Source of the DNA: Diadema setosum
Lineage: Eukaryota; Echinodermata; Echinoidea; Diadematoida; Diadematidae
Assembly: GCA_033980235.1 (NCBI GenBank)
Contig: CM067075.1
Coordinates: 35,474,385 to 35,538,384 of the forward strand
Direction: 5' to 3'
DNA: 64,000 nt
Part shown: positions 46,858 through 57,339 of the stretch, piece after piece
Position numbering within the stretch: position 1 is the stretch's first letter
Layout of the letters: every line of letters begins with the position of its first letter
Translations under genes and position numbers: made by a program
The notes under the pieces: generated by a model
Told to the model about the DNA's origin: nothing
Databases searched by the model: none
The model's input: the letters and a program-made list of their open reading frames with translations, nothing else

Positions 46858-47865
46858 TCTTGTGAGCTGACTTGCTGTCTTTCATAAATGTTGTTACCAC
46901 ACTACTGTGGACTTGGCGCATTTTTCTTTGCCACACTGGTAGGAATCGGAAGGAAGGAAGCCAGCTACAGGAGAAATAACAGATACTATCCTCTTTCCCA
47001 AGCTCTCCTTCCACAGATCCTTGAATAGAATATATGTGTCACCCACACTCACTGTTCATCTCCTTAACCAAGAATGAAATCTGATATCCTTGTGCGATTG
47101 TTTACACTCCCCCTGTCACCCTACTACGTCTGTGCGTGGCAGTATATTTTTATAAGGCCAGCGCTACGTGACCTCGTGGGCAAGGTTTTCATGATTCATC
47201 GCGTGAACATAGATAGAAACATACAATAGATTGCATCAGAAATTTACTTTCTGAATAAAGTCTGAATCATGGCAGAACAGGCATGATGTCCTATCTGGGA
47301 TATTCATCACTTAGAATGAGAATTTATCAGCATATTCCAGAAATAGAAAGGAACTTTCTTTTACTTGATGTAATAAGGTCATTTCTTGAGTGTGATGTGA
47401 CTCCTTATCAACATTATATGGTTTAGTCATTTCTCCGTGGAAATAAGGAGGGAGTTTGTAAAGGCTTAATTTGCAGATAAACAGTCCCTTTTCTTGATGA
47501 TTTTTATAGATTGTTCATTTGAATAATACTGGTTGATTTTATAACCAGATTTCACAAGCAGCAAAATGGACATAATTGCAAGAAAAAGAAGACATGGAAG
47601 TAGCAACCGTATTTGATATTTCTTTCAAGTCATACTTATACTTCAAGATGTTACAGATAAAAGATGTATGTGTATGCCTCTCCATGTGTTTCAATAGTTT
47701 TTGCAGACAGGATAAAGACACAAATTTTACTCTTCATGTTTTGCATACATATGCATAACCTCATCAACATGCAGGGCAGATATATTGAAGAAACTATGAA
47801 ATTCTATGATGTTGGTGCTTTGGCAGAGTAACCTATTTGCTGGTTGTGCTGTCCCTCCGTTACAG

Positions 47866-48022
47866 GCGGACCTGTGCATACCTCGATTGAATGAAGGAGA
47901 CCAGATTCTCAGACTGAACAACCAAGATGTATCCTCATCAACTAATGATCAGGTGGTTGCAATCATTCGTGCCATAGGGGATGCAGGCAACAAGGACTTG
48001 GTTCTGACTGTACGACCAAATG
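47866..48022 (+). CDS. PTPN4: PTPN3/4-family phosphatase, exon: PDZ domain, second half
   Basis: 52 codons and one base: ADLCIPRLNEGDQILRLN, NQDVSSSTNDQVVAIIRAI, GDAGNKDLVLTVRPN. ADLC.PRLNEGDQ and DQVV....A...L.L.VRPN are hallmarks of the PTPN3/4 PDZ domain. The residue that opens helix B, His in vertebrate PTPN3/4 (THDQVV, from memory), is Asn here (TNDQVV). Acceptor GTTACAG. The donor is a weak GTGGGT at 48023; the competing GTAAAT four bases on would shift the frame, so the upstream site is chosen. G plus TG of the next exon makes Val. Confidence 0.95.
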
Positions 48023-48714
48023 GTGGGTAAATGATGAAAGCAGGATAGCAAAAATACAAAACTTGCAAATTCTTAATTTGGCTTCTTCTTTCTTAAGGAG
48101 ATTGTATGGAAAGTACATGTAAGTACCATAAGAGATGTCTTAGGAATAGCATAAAAAAATTGTGATATCATGGATATATACATGTTTGTTCTCTTGTTAG
48201 AGTTGAACTGTACACTCCTTTGCCAGATATGTATCTCTGTCCGGAGAACAAAGAAAATATATTCACATAATACTCTGTCAGGAAAACATATTTTTTTCTT
48301 TCTTGTCCACCTGTTCTCTTTCTTCTGTCAAGATGAGATATATTAACTTCACCACAGGATGTTGTGACTATAGCCGTTGCCATGGTAACAGCACTGCCAG
48401 CCCTATTCAGAGTCCCTCATTCATTGGAAATCACATTTTATGATTATGTCATCCCGTTCCAATGAGGATTTCCTCCAAAACACAATCCCAGCCAAGAAAA
48501 TTTGGACGTTCCTGCAAGTGCCGGAACGTTTGCCTCACATGTACAATGTACATTGTCAGGGATCAGATTTTACTCCCAAACACATGACATAGGCTGAAAT
48601 CAACCCTTCACTCTCCCAGTGAGTGAAGGCTTAGGTTTTGAAATGGTCCTTTGAGCAGCAGAACCTTGTTGTCTCCATAAAAATTTGTTTGTTGTATGAA
48701 GCATTTTTCTGCTG

Positions 48715-48903
48715 TACAGTGCACTCCCATTGTAACGAACACGGTTATAACGAAATTCCAGTTACAACAAAGTAAAAATTAAGACCGCAACTTTATCCAC
48801 TCTTTGTTTTGTATTGTTTATTTGTTCGGTTATCATGAAATTTCGATATAACGAAAGGAAACTCCTAGTCCTGAGAGCTTCATTATAATGGAAGTCCACT
48901 GTA
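48715..48903. mobile_element. Pogo/Tc1-like MITE
   Basis: TACAGTGCACTCCCATTGTA with ACGAAC at the left is mirrored by TTATAATGGAAGTCCACTG TA at the right. CAGTG.ACTCCC..T.TAACGAA is the terminal style of pogo/Tigger elements. TA on both sides is the expected target duplication. Confidence 0.8.
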
Positions 48904-49306
48904 TTCATATAACTGATTGAAAAAGTGTAACAGCTTCTATGTAAGAAGTACAGTGTATGAGATCTCTTCCTAGCTCTTGGACAAATTTACAGTATATACA
49001 AGGTAGAATATTAAAGTCTAGTCTTTTCAGAGAGACAGAGTTTCCACGCAATGAAAAACACTAATCAGAGTGTTGTTGTTGTTTTGTTATACCCCCGCCA
49101 AACGAAGTTTGAAGGGGGTATATAGGAATCAGCGGACGGTCGGGCGGTCGGTCGGGCGGTCGGGCGGTCGGGCGGTCGGTCCGTTGCAAATCTTGCGTCG
49201 CGAACTACTTCCTCAGTTTTCAACCGATTCCCATAAAACTTGGCACAGATGTGTGCCTTGGGTTGTAGATGTGCAAGACGTATTTTTTGACAGTACCCAA
49301 AAGTAC

Positions 49307-49320
49307 GTTGCCATGGTAAC
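49307..49320 (+). promoter_or_regulatory. GTTGCCATGGTAAC, RFX X-box-like site, unit 1
   Basis: An exact match to the X-box consensus GTTRCCNNGGYAAC. The identical 14-mer recurs at 49465-49478, 49626-49639 and 49789-49802 in the other three units, spaced 158, 161 and 163 bp. Whether RFX proteins bind here is inference. Confidence 0.6.
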
Positions 49321-49464
49321 GGCATATTATGGGCAAAAATGGGTACAAATCTTGCGTCGCGAACTCCTCCCACAGTTTTTGATCAATTTTTATGAAATTA
49401 GGTACAGATGTTCATCTGAATATGTTAATGTGCAAGACACATATTTCCGCAGTGGCAAAAGTGC

Positions 49465-49478
49465 GTTGCCATGGTAAC
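49465..49478 (+). promoter_or_regulatory. RFX X-box-like site, unit 2
   Basis: Perfect GTTGCCATGGTAAC within the second ~160-bp unit of the TATACCCCCGCC element, while the flanks of the unit have diverged. Confidence 0.6.
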
Positions 49479-49625
49479 AGCATGTTATTGGTAAAATATA
49501 GGGCAAAATGCTTCATGGCAAAACTGCTTCATCAGTGTTCTTCCAATTCTCATGGAATTCATATTGAATGTTTGTCTTAGGATATAGGTCAGCATGACAC
49601 ATTTCTTGACAGTGACAAAAAGTAT

Positions 49626-49639
49626 GTTGCCATGGTAAC
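49626..49639 (+). promoter_or_regulatory. RFX X-box-like site, unit 3
   Basis: Perfect GTTGCCATGGTAAC in the third unit of the same element. Confidence 0.6.
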
Positions 49640-49788
49640 AGCTCACATATTATGAGCCAAAATGATGGAAAATTTTGTGTTACAAACTACTTCCTCAGTT
49701 TTTGCCCAATTTCCATGAAACTTGGTACAGATGTGTGCCTTTGGTTATAGATGTGCAAGATGCATTTTACGACAGTACCCGAAAGTAC

Positions 49789-49802
49789 GTTGCCATGGTA
49801 AC
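49789..49802 (+). promoter_or_regulatory. RFX X-box-like site, unit 4
   Basis: Perfect GTTGCCATGGTAAC in the fourth unit of the same element. Confidence 0.6.
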
Positions 49803-51102
49803 GGCATATTAATGGCAGAAGATCAAGGAAAGATCTTGCGGATTTAACTACTTCCTCAGTTTTTTGACCAAAGCTTATGAAATGTTGTTTTGACCAAAGC
49901 TTATGAAATGTTGTTTGGCGGGGGTATAACCAGTCGCTGTAGCGACATTTCTAGTTTTGTTTTGTTTGTTGTTTTTTTTTGGGGGGGGGGGGTGAAGAGG
50001 AAGAAGCTGTTTCTTTGAATTTGTGTGATACTGCCTGCCACAAGAGTAGCCAGCAAAACTTGAATGTTCATCCTTACAGTTTTTGGAAGTGAAAAGCGTA
50101 CACAAGTTACACAGAAAATTAACTGCAGTAGAACAATATCTTACTTTCCCCTCTCCCTTCTTCAGACAAATGTAGACATTAATTAGACAAAGTTAAAGTT
50201 AATATTTATATATTGTACTTGCAGTGATCGATCATAACCTATTACTGAATTTCCTTTGTACAAGGCCATCATTTTTCATTCACTGAATGCTTTTTTATTC
50301 CCCCAGACAATGAATTGTAAGAAAGAGCTGCAGCTAGCAATGCTAGTTGATGTGTGTATGTAAATTTTCAGCACATGATGAATGAGAAGCCATGATTTCT
50401 TCTGTCACTCACCCTGTCAGAGGTCTGTTGCTATGGCAACAAACAAGCCTCAATCATGACTCATGCCTAGGATATGCTGGCTTGTGTCAATGCCACCTTC
50501 AGTATTTTTGTGGGGTTTTTTTTCAGGAAATCATATGTGTCTGTGTGTAGTGTCAAGATGTAAAGATTATCACTGTGTGTTTTCTGACATAAGAGACAAA
50601 AACGGAAAAGTAGGTGCAGTTCTTCCCTCCTGCTTTTCCGCTGAGACACAACACTAAAAGATGCTTAACAAGAAAGGAAGAAAAAGCAAACAAACAATGA
50701 AACTATTCAAAGTCAGATTTTTTTGGGGGGTGAGGCAGGGTGAGGAAAGAAGCATTCACAAATTCTTTCAGGAATAGACATGATGACGTAGTATCACAGA
50801 CATTGTTTGCAATAAATAATTTTACCAGTTGTTATTTGCCTTTTACCCTTATATTTTTGTTCTTGAGTGCACAAAATTGATATACATTGTAACGTGTATA
50901 AACTGATACATTGCCTAGTGGCTTGCCATAAATCAATGATCATATATAAGAAGATTAAACCCTCTGCCATGATACTACCATAAGAGTTGCAAACACTTTA
51001 TAAAGGGCTTAATTTTCATATTGTCATTACACATCATAATTTTTTCCTACGTTGGTATTCTTTGTTCAATGTTTTGTCCACAGCATGTTGAAATTGTAAA
51101 GC

Positions 51103-51491
51103 TTACAGGGATGGTACAGTATTGGTGGAGATGAGAATTGGGCTTTTAACTTTTTGCGAGATACCAAGAAAACACTTACGAAATAGTACAGAGCATACCA
51201 TTTTAGGAGGAATTCAAAGTTTATTTGATGAAAGATGGAATGGCTGAAACATCCAAAAACAAAGTACAATGTAAAACAAAGCGATCGTAATAAAGTGTGG
51301 GTCCCACACTTTATTAGAATCGCTCTGTTTTGGATATCTCAGCCATTTCAAAATCAATTTTCATCAAATAAACGTTGAATTCCTCTTGGAATTACGTGCT
51401 CTTTCATATTCCATAAGAGGTTCTCATTATCTCACCCAAAAATGTTAGAAACCTGAAATTAGGTCTAAACCAAAACTATACGATCCCTTCA
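51103..51491. mobile_element. TTAA foldback MITE (family E), copy 2
   Basis: GGGATGGTACAGTATTGGTG with GAGATGAGAATTGGGC at the left, AGGTCTAAACCAAAACTATA with CGATCCCTTCAAG at the right. The flanking TTAA is decayed to TTAC/TTCAA. The centre reads AATAAAGTGTGGGTCCCACA followed by CTTTATTAGAATCGCTC, a tight hairpin tip. Confidence 0.85.
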
Positions 51492-52470
51492 AGACATACC
51501 CAAGATTTTAATTTTGCACTTTCTTTGTGATTCCACTCTAGGTTATTGTGTAGACTGTATTGAAAATGCACTGCAGTCTGACAGAAAGGTTGTGAGCAGC
51601 CTTGCAAGCAAAGATGCCAGCTTATGTACAGAAATCTTGAAGCATTAAATACAAAAAAAAAAGTAGTAGTAGAAGAAAAAGAAGAAGAAGAAAGAGAGAT
51701 TTATGTAGTCACCATGGCATATTTTGACAATCAGAAGCCTTGTAACTGCTTCTCTGTAAAATTGATTTGCCTTTTATATCATTGCACAATAGTTCATGTT
51801 CAGTTCACATGACTAGCTCAAATATATTCACCCTTTCTATGTTTTAATACTGTGGGGAATATCTCATTGAGGTAGATTCAATGTTTCTCAATTTCAGTAC
51901 ACCGTACATTGGATTGGAGCAAAGCATACAGTTTATTCTATTTAGATTTGTCTAAATACTGAATCATGTGTGGTGGAGATAGGGTAGATGATCACGTTTG
52001 TGGTATATTTTTTTAGAAAGCAAGCTTGATAAATGTATTGCGTTCAGGGAAAATTTCAGAGGAAATATCATATTCTAATTTCAAGCTCAAGTTGAAAAAG
52101 AATATGTAGTTTTGAGAACTTGTTTAATGTGCAAACAATCTATAGGTAGGGTGTAAACCAATCTTGGTAATGTGAGAGATAATGTATTCCAGAGTGATAT
52201 TGAAAGCATACTGTGGTTAGACCTCAAAACAAACATCCTCTGTGTGTCAGAATTTTGTATTTTATTTTATGCTCACCTGTAAAAAGAATCTGTAACTTTG
52301 AAAACCGATGTGACTGTGCAAATACCCTGTATGCAGTTTTAACTGATCATAGTGGCTTAGCAAAGAGACAGCGTATCTCAAAATGATAATAAAAGCATTG
52401 GATGGCTAGACCACAAAACAATCATGGAGTCTGCATGCCTTAAACTGGTTCAGTATTTGCTGAATGGTGC

Positions 52471-52862
52471 TTAAAGGGACTGTACAGTACTGGTTGAGGT
52501 GGGTATTCATGTTTTGAACATTCCTAAGTGAGATAATGAGAAACCTCTTATGAAATATGAAAGAGCATGTAATTTAAAGAAGGATTCAACGTTTATTTGA
52601 TGAAAATTGGTTTTCAAATGGCTGAGATGTCCAAAAAAGGGATAATAATAAAAGGCCACAGGCCACGCCTTTTATTAGGATCTCTTTGTTTCACCTTGTT
52701 TTTGGATATCTCAGCCATTTCAAAACTGATTTTCATCAAATTAACTTTTGATACCCCTTAAAATTGCATGCTCTTTGACATCTCATAGAGTGGTTTCTGA
52801 ATATCTGGCAAAACGTTAAAAGCTAAATCCTCACCTCGACCAGAATTGTACACACCCTTTGA
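52471..52862. mobile_element. TTAA foldback MITE (family E), copy 3
   Basis: TTAAAGGGACTGTACAGTAC at the left. The right end, CCTCACCTCGACCAGAATTG with TACACACCCTTTGATA, is more diverged. The hairpin tip here reads AAAGGCCACAGGCCACGCCT, changed from the other two copies. Confidence 0.8.
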
Positions 52863-54004
52863 TATGACACCTGATTGCACAAGGCAGGATGTTGTGTGGT
52901 ATCAGGCCCCCACCTTTGGCAGCATTCAAATGTCGTGCAGAACAAGATTACTAACATGTGCCTGCCATCATGCAGTCAGTTTACACTGTAGTGTAATTTC
53001 CAGTATGAATGTGAAAATTGGACACATTTCAAGTATAAATGTGAAAATTGGAGAATAGCGCAGTTGTGGTAGTGATTCATTTTATAATCTTTAAGTATAA
53101 TAAGGTGTGAAAATTGAAATTGGATTAGCCTGTACAAAGTTTATTAAACTTTTCTGTTTATATATACTTTTATTTTTCAATGAAAAATTCTCATAAGTAT
53201 GTATGGGTATTTGTTTTTTTATTGCTTGTAAACTGACGCTTTGTGGACATACACAAGGTTGTAATATACACTTAGTACTTTCGTTCCTAGAAGGGTCTGA
53301 CCACTTTCATGTTTTTACATGTGTACTTTCAAGTTTTTTTCTTATCTGGAACTGCACATTCATATTTTTCATTTTGATACTGAAATGCAATGTCTGTCTA
53401 TCGATTAATCCATCTACATGTATCAACTTACGTGTACAATCTGCTGTCGGTGTATTTGACCACTATCTATTCACCTCTGTGTGTTTAAGTTTATCCATTC
53501 GTTCTTATTGTTCTATCTATCTCTTTCTATTAAGCTACTTGTTGGTGGTCTACATACAGAAATTTTTTGCTCTACTCCATGTTCTATATGTTGACCTTCC
53601 TCTGTCTCATCAATTGCGTAGTATCTTGCTGTAAAAGTGGAAATTTTTGCAGAGTGAAATTTTTGGCGCATTTGGCGCAACTGGAAACTAGCGCAAAAAT
53701 AAAAGCATGTGAATATTTTTGCTTGCCATATGTTTCAGTAGTTGATATCTTGATTCCACAGAATTAAAAACCCACTAAATTTGTCTTAACCGACCGAGCG
53801 CAAAAAATTACTCACGCCAAAATATTCTCTTTGACAATATCTGATTCTCAACTTTTATCTGTAGGTGTATCAACACAGTGTAATCTCAGTGTATTCATGC
53901 GTAAAACCTTTGCTTTTCACGTAATGATTGGTGTATCCTCATGTATTTGAGCATTGCATTCACCAGGTAATTCTGTTATGTCTGTCTGTCCGTCTGTCTC
54001 GTAG

Positions 54005-54153
54005 TGTATGTCGGTGAGGAGGTGGAGGAGCCCGTCTTTCAGTACATCCCAGAGAGTCCTCGCATCATCAACGGTGAGATCGATTCTCTGACAGAATCCA
54101 TCATGCTGCTCCAGGAAGCTCTGGAGACAGGGATGGCACAAGCCCAGTTTGAT
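54005..54153 (+). CDS. PTPN4: PTPN3/4-family phosphatase, exon: PDZ-PTP linker
   Basis: Two bases and 49 codons: YVGEEVEEPVFQYIPESP, RIINGEIDSLTESIMLLQEA, LETGMAQAQFD. V..EE...P.FQYIPE is the conserved start of the PDZ-to-phosphatase linker, and the DSL.ES...L.E.L.TG...QFD helix leads into the PTP domain; both match vertebrate PTPN4 in order and spacing. Acceptor CTCGTAG, donor GTGAGT. It enters in phase 1 (G plus TG makes Val) and leaves in phase 0. In PTPN4 this linker helps couple the PDZ domain to phosphatase activity. Confidence 0.95.
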
Positions 54154-54225
54154 GTGAGTCTTCCACAATTTTCTCTCCCTAGGTTTGTCTGGTAAAGATA
54201 GAGAAAAACAATGAAAAAACTGTTA

Positions 54226-54775
54226 CAGCACCACCTTAAAAGGGCTCAAAATTCATCTTCCACCACTTGAACTTTGCTTGTAATATCAGAAGGGTCTACC
54301 AAGAAACTTGTCTAACTGATGTAATTTGCCAGGATAATGGATTGTTTTGGAGTATTTCGAGATCAAAAGTTGAAAATAATTTCCAGCGGTGTACCTGACT
54401 TGTTCCAGAAGCACCCTCCCCATTCAGTAGTGGGTATTTAGAATGTTAGGTGATGATAGATCATGCCCTAGCAGTAGTATTTCCCTATATTCACTCTCGT
54501 GTGGAAGATCAATGAATACTGCTATGGCCCAATTTGAAATCGATCACAAAATGTTACGTAGCAACTATGTTCAGATGTGTTTGCAGATTCAAATACTGTC
54601 AGCGTACCTTTTTGGCTAATATTTTACATTTTCATCGTTACCCAACTGCAATTGTGTTATCACAGCATTATTTCACACATTTCCTATGCATACTTGTATA
54701 TCTCCATTTTAGAGTGAAAATCAACAGTTTCTGCGGACATAGAAACTATGTTTTACCTTTAATATACGCAGTCCT
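54226..54775 (+). repeat. Dispersed repeat, copy 2 (uninterrupted)
   Basis: Same order of words as 27336-28135: TCTACCAAGAAACTTGTC, TTTTGGAGTATTTCGAGATC, AGCAGTAGTA, GCTATGGCCCAATTTGAAAT, CGTTACCCAACTG, ACTATGTTTTACCTTTA. It lacks the 213-bp MITE of the other copy. Confidence 0.7.
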
Positions 54776-55227
54776 AATTCTTAAATCTTCCGAAGTTTCA
54801 TGAGATTTCATCTTTAATTTGTGATTGACGTCAGCTTGGCTTTCCATGAACTGCAACCTAAGCTCCCTCACACAATGACATTGAGAAACAAACCCTTTAT
54901 TAGATTATCCTGTAGATGAAATCAGATGAATGAATTATGTGTGGTTCACATAACATTGTGGCTGTGAATCACATATGAAGTCCAAATAGAATAATCAACC
55001 AAACCACAACAGACTTTTCCTGGAAAAATGCTTGTTTTGCCATGGGATTAGGGCCATGACTTTTGAGAGACACCACTCCAATGACGTAGTGTTTGACATT
55101 GAAAACAATTAGAATCGAGACACAACATTGACAGGGCAATTAGCCATTATGAATAAATTCAGATTAGTGAGAAAGCAAGGTAGTTTTGAATATCTTTTCA
55201 ATAGAAACAGGATTAGCATGTATTTAT

Positions 55228-55695
55228 TTAAAGGGGAAATTTACCCAAATACACATGTAGATTGAGTGAATGCAGCAATATTAGTAGGATACATGATTGA
55301 AGTTTGAGAGAAATTTGTCAATCCATTCAAAAGTTATGATTTTTTTCCATATTTGTAGCATAATGAAAGAGCAATTGACTTCCCTCTTTTAGAAAAGCAG
55401 GGTCAATAATATTACCCTCAGCATACATCAGTAGCAAGTCAAAGGAAGTGTGCTTTTCATAGAAATGAAATTTTGTGGAATTCTCTAAGTTATATTTTCT
55501 TTGTATCATTCTGCAGTGACACCACAAACTGTTATAGTCTTCTCATCAAGGGATGGTACCACTAAAACTTTAAAAATTAACAACTTTTGATTGGATTATC
55601 TGATTTTCCTCAAACTTCACTAATGTATTCTACCAATTTTGATGCACTCTCTCAGTCCACATACATAGTATATATTGGGTTTATTCCCCTTCAAT
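55228..55695. mobile_element. Diverged TTAA MITE related to family D
   Basis: TTAAAGGGGAAATTTACCC and GAATGCAGCAATATTAGTAG at the left, mirrored by TGATGCACTCTCTCAG-type sequence and GGGTTTATTCCCCTTCAA at the right. Shares CAATCC.TTCAAAAGTTATGA with 23303-23870. Confidence 0.7.
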
Positions 55696-56438
55696 TTGTG
55701 CAAAAAGCAATGTTACACAAAGACTAAAGCCAATTGCAAAGAAATTCAGTGTGGAAGAAGTCACTGGTCGTAAGAAAAAAAAAAAAAGAAGAGGAAGGTA
55801 GCAATCAGAGCAGTGATACCAATATGGTCTTGCTTACCCCAAGTATCCTCCTATGTCATCACTGTGGTAAAGATGAGTAGAGTTCATCCTTGAATACATG
55901 GAAGGAAAGGAAGTAGATGCAGGCATAGCTGTGCATGTCTTAAAGATCTTCACACACTCCGACTAGGAAGGAGATTTGATCGGAACTTCAGTTCATTTAA
56001 TCAGTCTCTGACATAATGCAGATGACATTTTGAGAGATGAAATGAAATCAGGAAATAGAATTTGTCAAGTTTTCTTGACCAAATCCAATATCTGATGATG
56101 ATGTGGCTGGCAGGATCTTTTAATGAGAACCACATTTCCTTTAGAGAGGATATGTGTTATTTGACAAATCTCATTCACAGTTTTGCTCAAATTATTTGCC
56201 AGTTTTTGACATTATTTCACATATGTATCAATAATCAAAGAGCGCTGCTGAGAAAGATGCAGAATCATACATGTGTGTATAGATTCTACAGCAGATTCAG
56301 TACCTAATGTCAAATTTGGTGCTTCGACCATATTTCTTGATGAAAGCTGCACATGCTATCCTGCGCACTGTAATTCCACAAAGTTACTTTAGGAAATCAT
56401 TTGCACGTGGTATATTGTGTGTTTGTGTTGTCTTTCAG

Positions 56439-56529
56439 CAATTGTACAGGAAAAAGCCAGGCATGACGATGGGTGCTTGCAGACTTGCAGAGAATATTGC
56501 CAAGAACAGATATAGAGATATATCACCAT
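56439..56529 (+). CDS. PTPN4: PTPN3/4-family phosphatase, exon: start of the PTP domain
   Basis: 30 codons and one base: QLYRKKPGMTMGACRLAENI, AKNRYRDISP. QLYRKKPGMTM is the family-specific entry into the phosphatase domain. KNRYRDI is the phosphotyrosine-recognition loop, whose Tyr stacks on the substrate ring in classical PTPs. Acceptor TTTCAG, donor GTGAGT. The final T joins AC of the next exon to make Tyr, giving DISPYDATRV, as expected. Confidence 0.96.
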
Positions 56530-57271
56530 GTGAGTATACTGCTTTCAAACAATGTGAAACATAGAAGCCAACTATACAGATAATATTAAAAGTTGTCTCT
56601 GTGTATGTTAGTGTTGTTGTGTTTTGTTAGTGGTATGACAAAGCATTTAAATGCTATCTGGTCTTTTTCCTTTTCTTTCCATCTATTTCCTGCATGTTTC
56701 ATCACTTTTCACCCCCTTCTTCCTTCCTTTTGTTATACCCAATAAATGTTTATGAACTGTCTTTTCCCTTTCCCCACCCTCTCATTCTCTGAGAATCTAA
56801 ATTTGTTGGATTTTCTCTTTCACTGTCTCTTTTTCTCTTCCTCTTTCTCTGATATGTTTTCTCTCTAATTTCCTGTTCTCTCCATATTGTGGCTCTTTAT
56901 TCTGTTTTCCTTGTTCTTCCTCTCTCTCTCTTTCTCTTTATATATCCAATTCTTATAATCTCTCTCTCTCTTTCTCTTTATATATCCAATTCTTATAATC
57001 TCTCTCTCTCTTTCTCTTTATATATCCAATTCTTATAATCTCTCTCTCTCTTTCTCTTTATATATCCAAATCTTATAATCTCTCTCTTCCTTACTCTCTA
57101 CTTCTCTCTCCCTCTCTGTCTCTCTTTTTATCTATTTCATTTTATCTCTCTCTCTCTCTCTCTCTTCATTTCTTATTATATCTCCTTCTCTTACTTTCTG
57201 TTTCTCCTATCTTCTCTGTCTCTCTATGTTTTCCAATTCATCCTATTGCTTTTTCTGTTTCCCTCATCCAG
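56530..57271 (+). other. Intron, 0.74 kb, largely CT-rich
   Basis: From about 56640 to the acceptor at 57271 it is C/T-rich simple sequence with a 40-bp tandem repeat (56921-57085) and a TC run (57147-57164). No other feature. Confidence 0.85.
56921..57085 (+). repeat. 40-bp tandem repeat, about four copies
   Basis: TATATCCAATTCTTATAATC followed by TCTCTCTCTCTTTCTCTTTA; units start at 56941, 56981, 57021 and 57061 and the first three are identical (one substitution in the fourth), implying recent duplication. Confidence 0.93.
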
Positions 57272-57339
57272 ACGATGCAACCCGAGTCATCTTACAAGAC
57301 GCCGACACGGGAGATTACATCAATGCAAACCTCATTAAT
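57272..57339 (+). CDS. PTPN4: PTPN3/4-family phosphatase, small PTP exon (DYINAN)
   Basis: Two bases and 22 codons: DATRVILQDADTGDYINANL IN. DYINAN is a near-invariant motif of classical tyrosine phosphatases near the base of the catalytic pocket. Acceptor CATCCAG, donor GTGAGT. Phase 1 in, phase 0 out. The insert between V(I/K)L and DYINAN (QDADTG) is a little longer than in vertebrate PTPN4 (KGNE, from memory). The frame runs on into the intron for some codons but loses similarity at the donor. Confidence 0.95.

Larger units (their letters stand above)
45779..47865 (+). other. Intron, 2.1 kb
   Basis: Begins with an ATC/ATT trinucleotide-rich stretch (45835-46020), followed by a MITE (46324-46857). 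46858-47865 is ordinary; no supported gene. ORFs in the MITE arms are mirror shadows. Confidence 0.8.
49088..49955. mobile_element. TATACCCCCGCC element with four tandem units
   Basis: Perfect 16-bp inverted ends TATACCCCCGCCAAAC and GTTTGGCGGGGGTATA at 49088 and 49913-49928, followed by AGTCGCTGTAGCGACATTTC. Next to the left end is a CGGTCGGGCGGT repeat (49133-49185). Between lie four diverged units of about 160 bp, each holding CTTCCTCAGTTTT-like, ATGAAACTTGG.ACAGATGTG-like and GTTGCCATGGTAAC words. This terminal type is common in marine invertebrate genomes. ORFs across the units are not recognisable proteins. Confidence 0.75.
48023..54004 (+). other. Intron, 6.0 kb
   Basis: Contains a pogo-like MITE (48715-48903), an X-box-bearing element (49088-49955) and two family E MITEs (51103-51491, 52471-52862). 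A perfect GTTGCCATGGTAAC lies at 48376-48389. 49956-51102, 51492-52470 and 52863-54004 show nothing notable beyond a short duplicated GAATGTGAAAATTGG-type word at 53004 and 53037 and a weak TACTGTAAAA-type relic at 53629-53720. No supported gene. Confidence 0.8.
54154..56438 (+). other. Intron, 2.3 kb
   Basis: Contains the second copy of a dispersed repeat (54226-54775) and an element related to family D (55228-55695). 55696-56438 is ordinary AT-rich sequence. No second gene. Confidence 0.8.
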
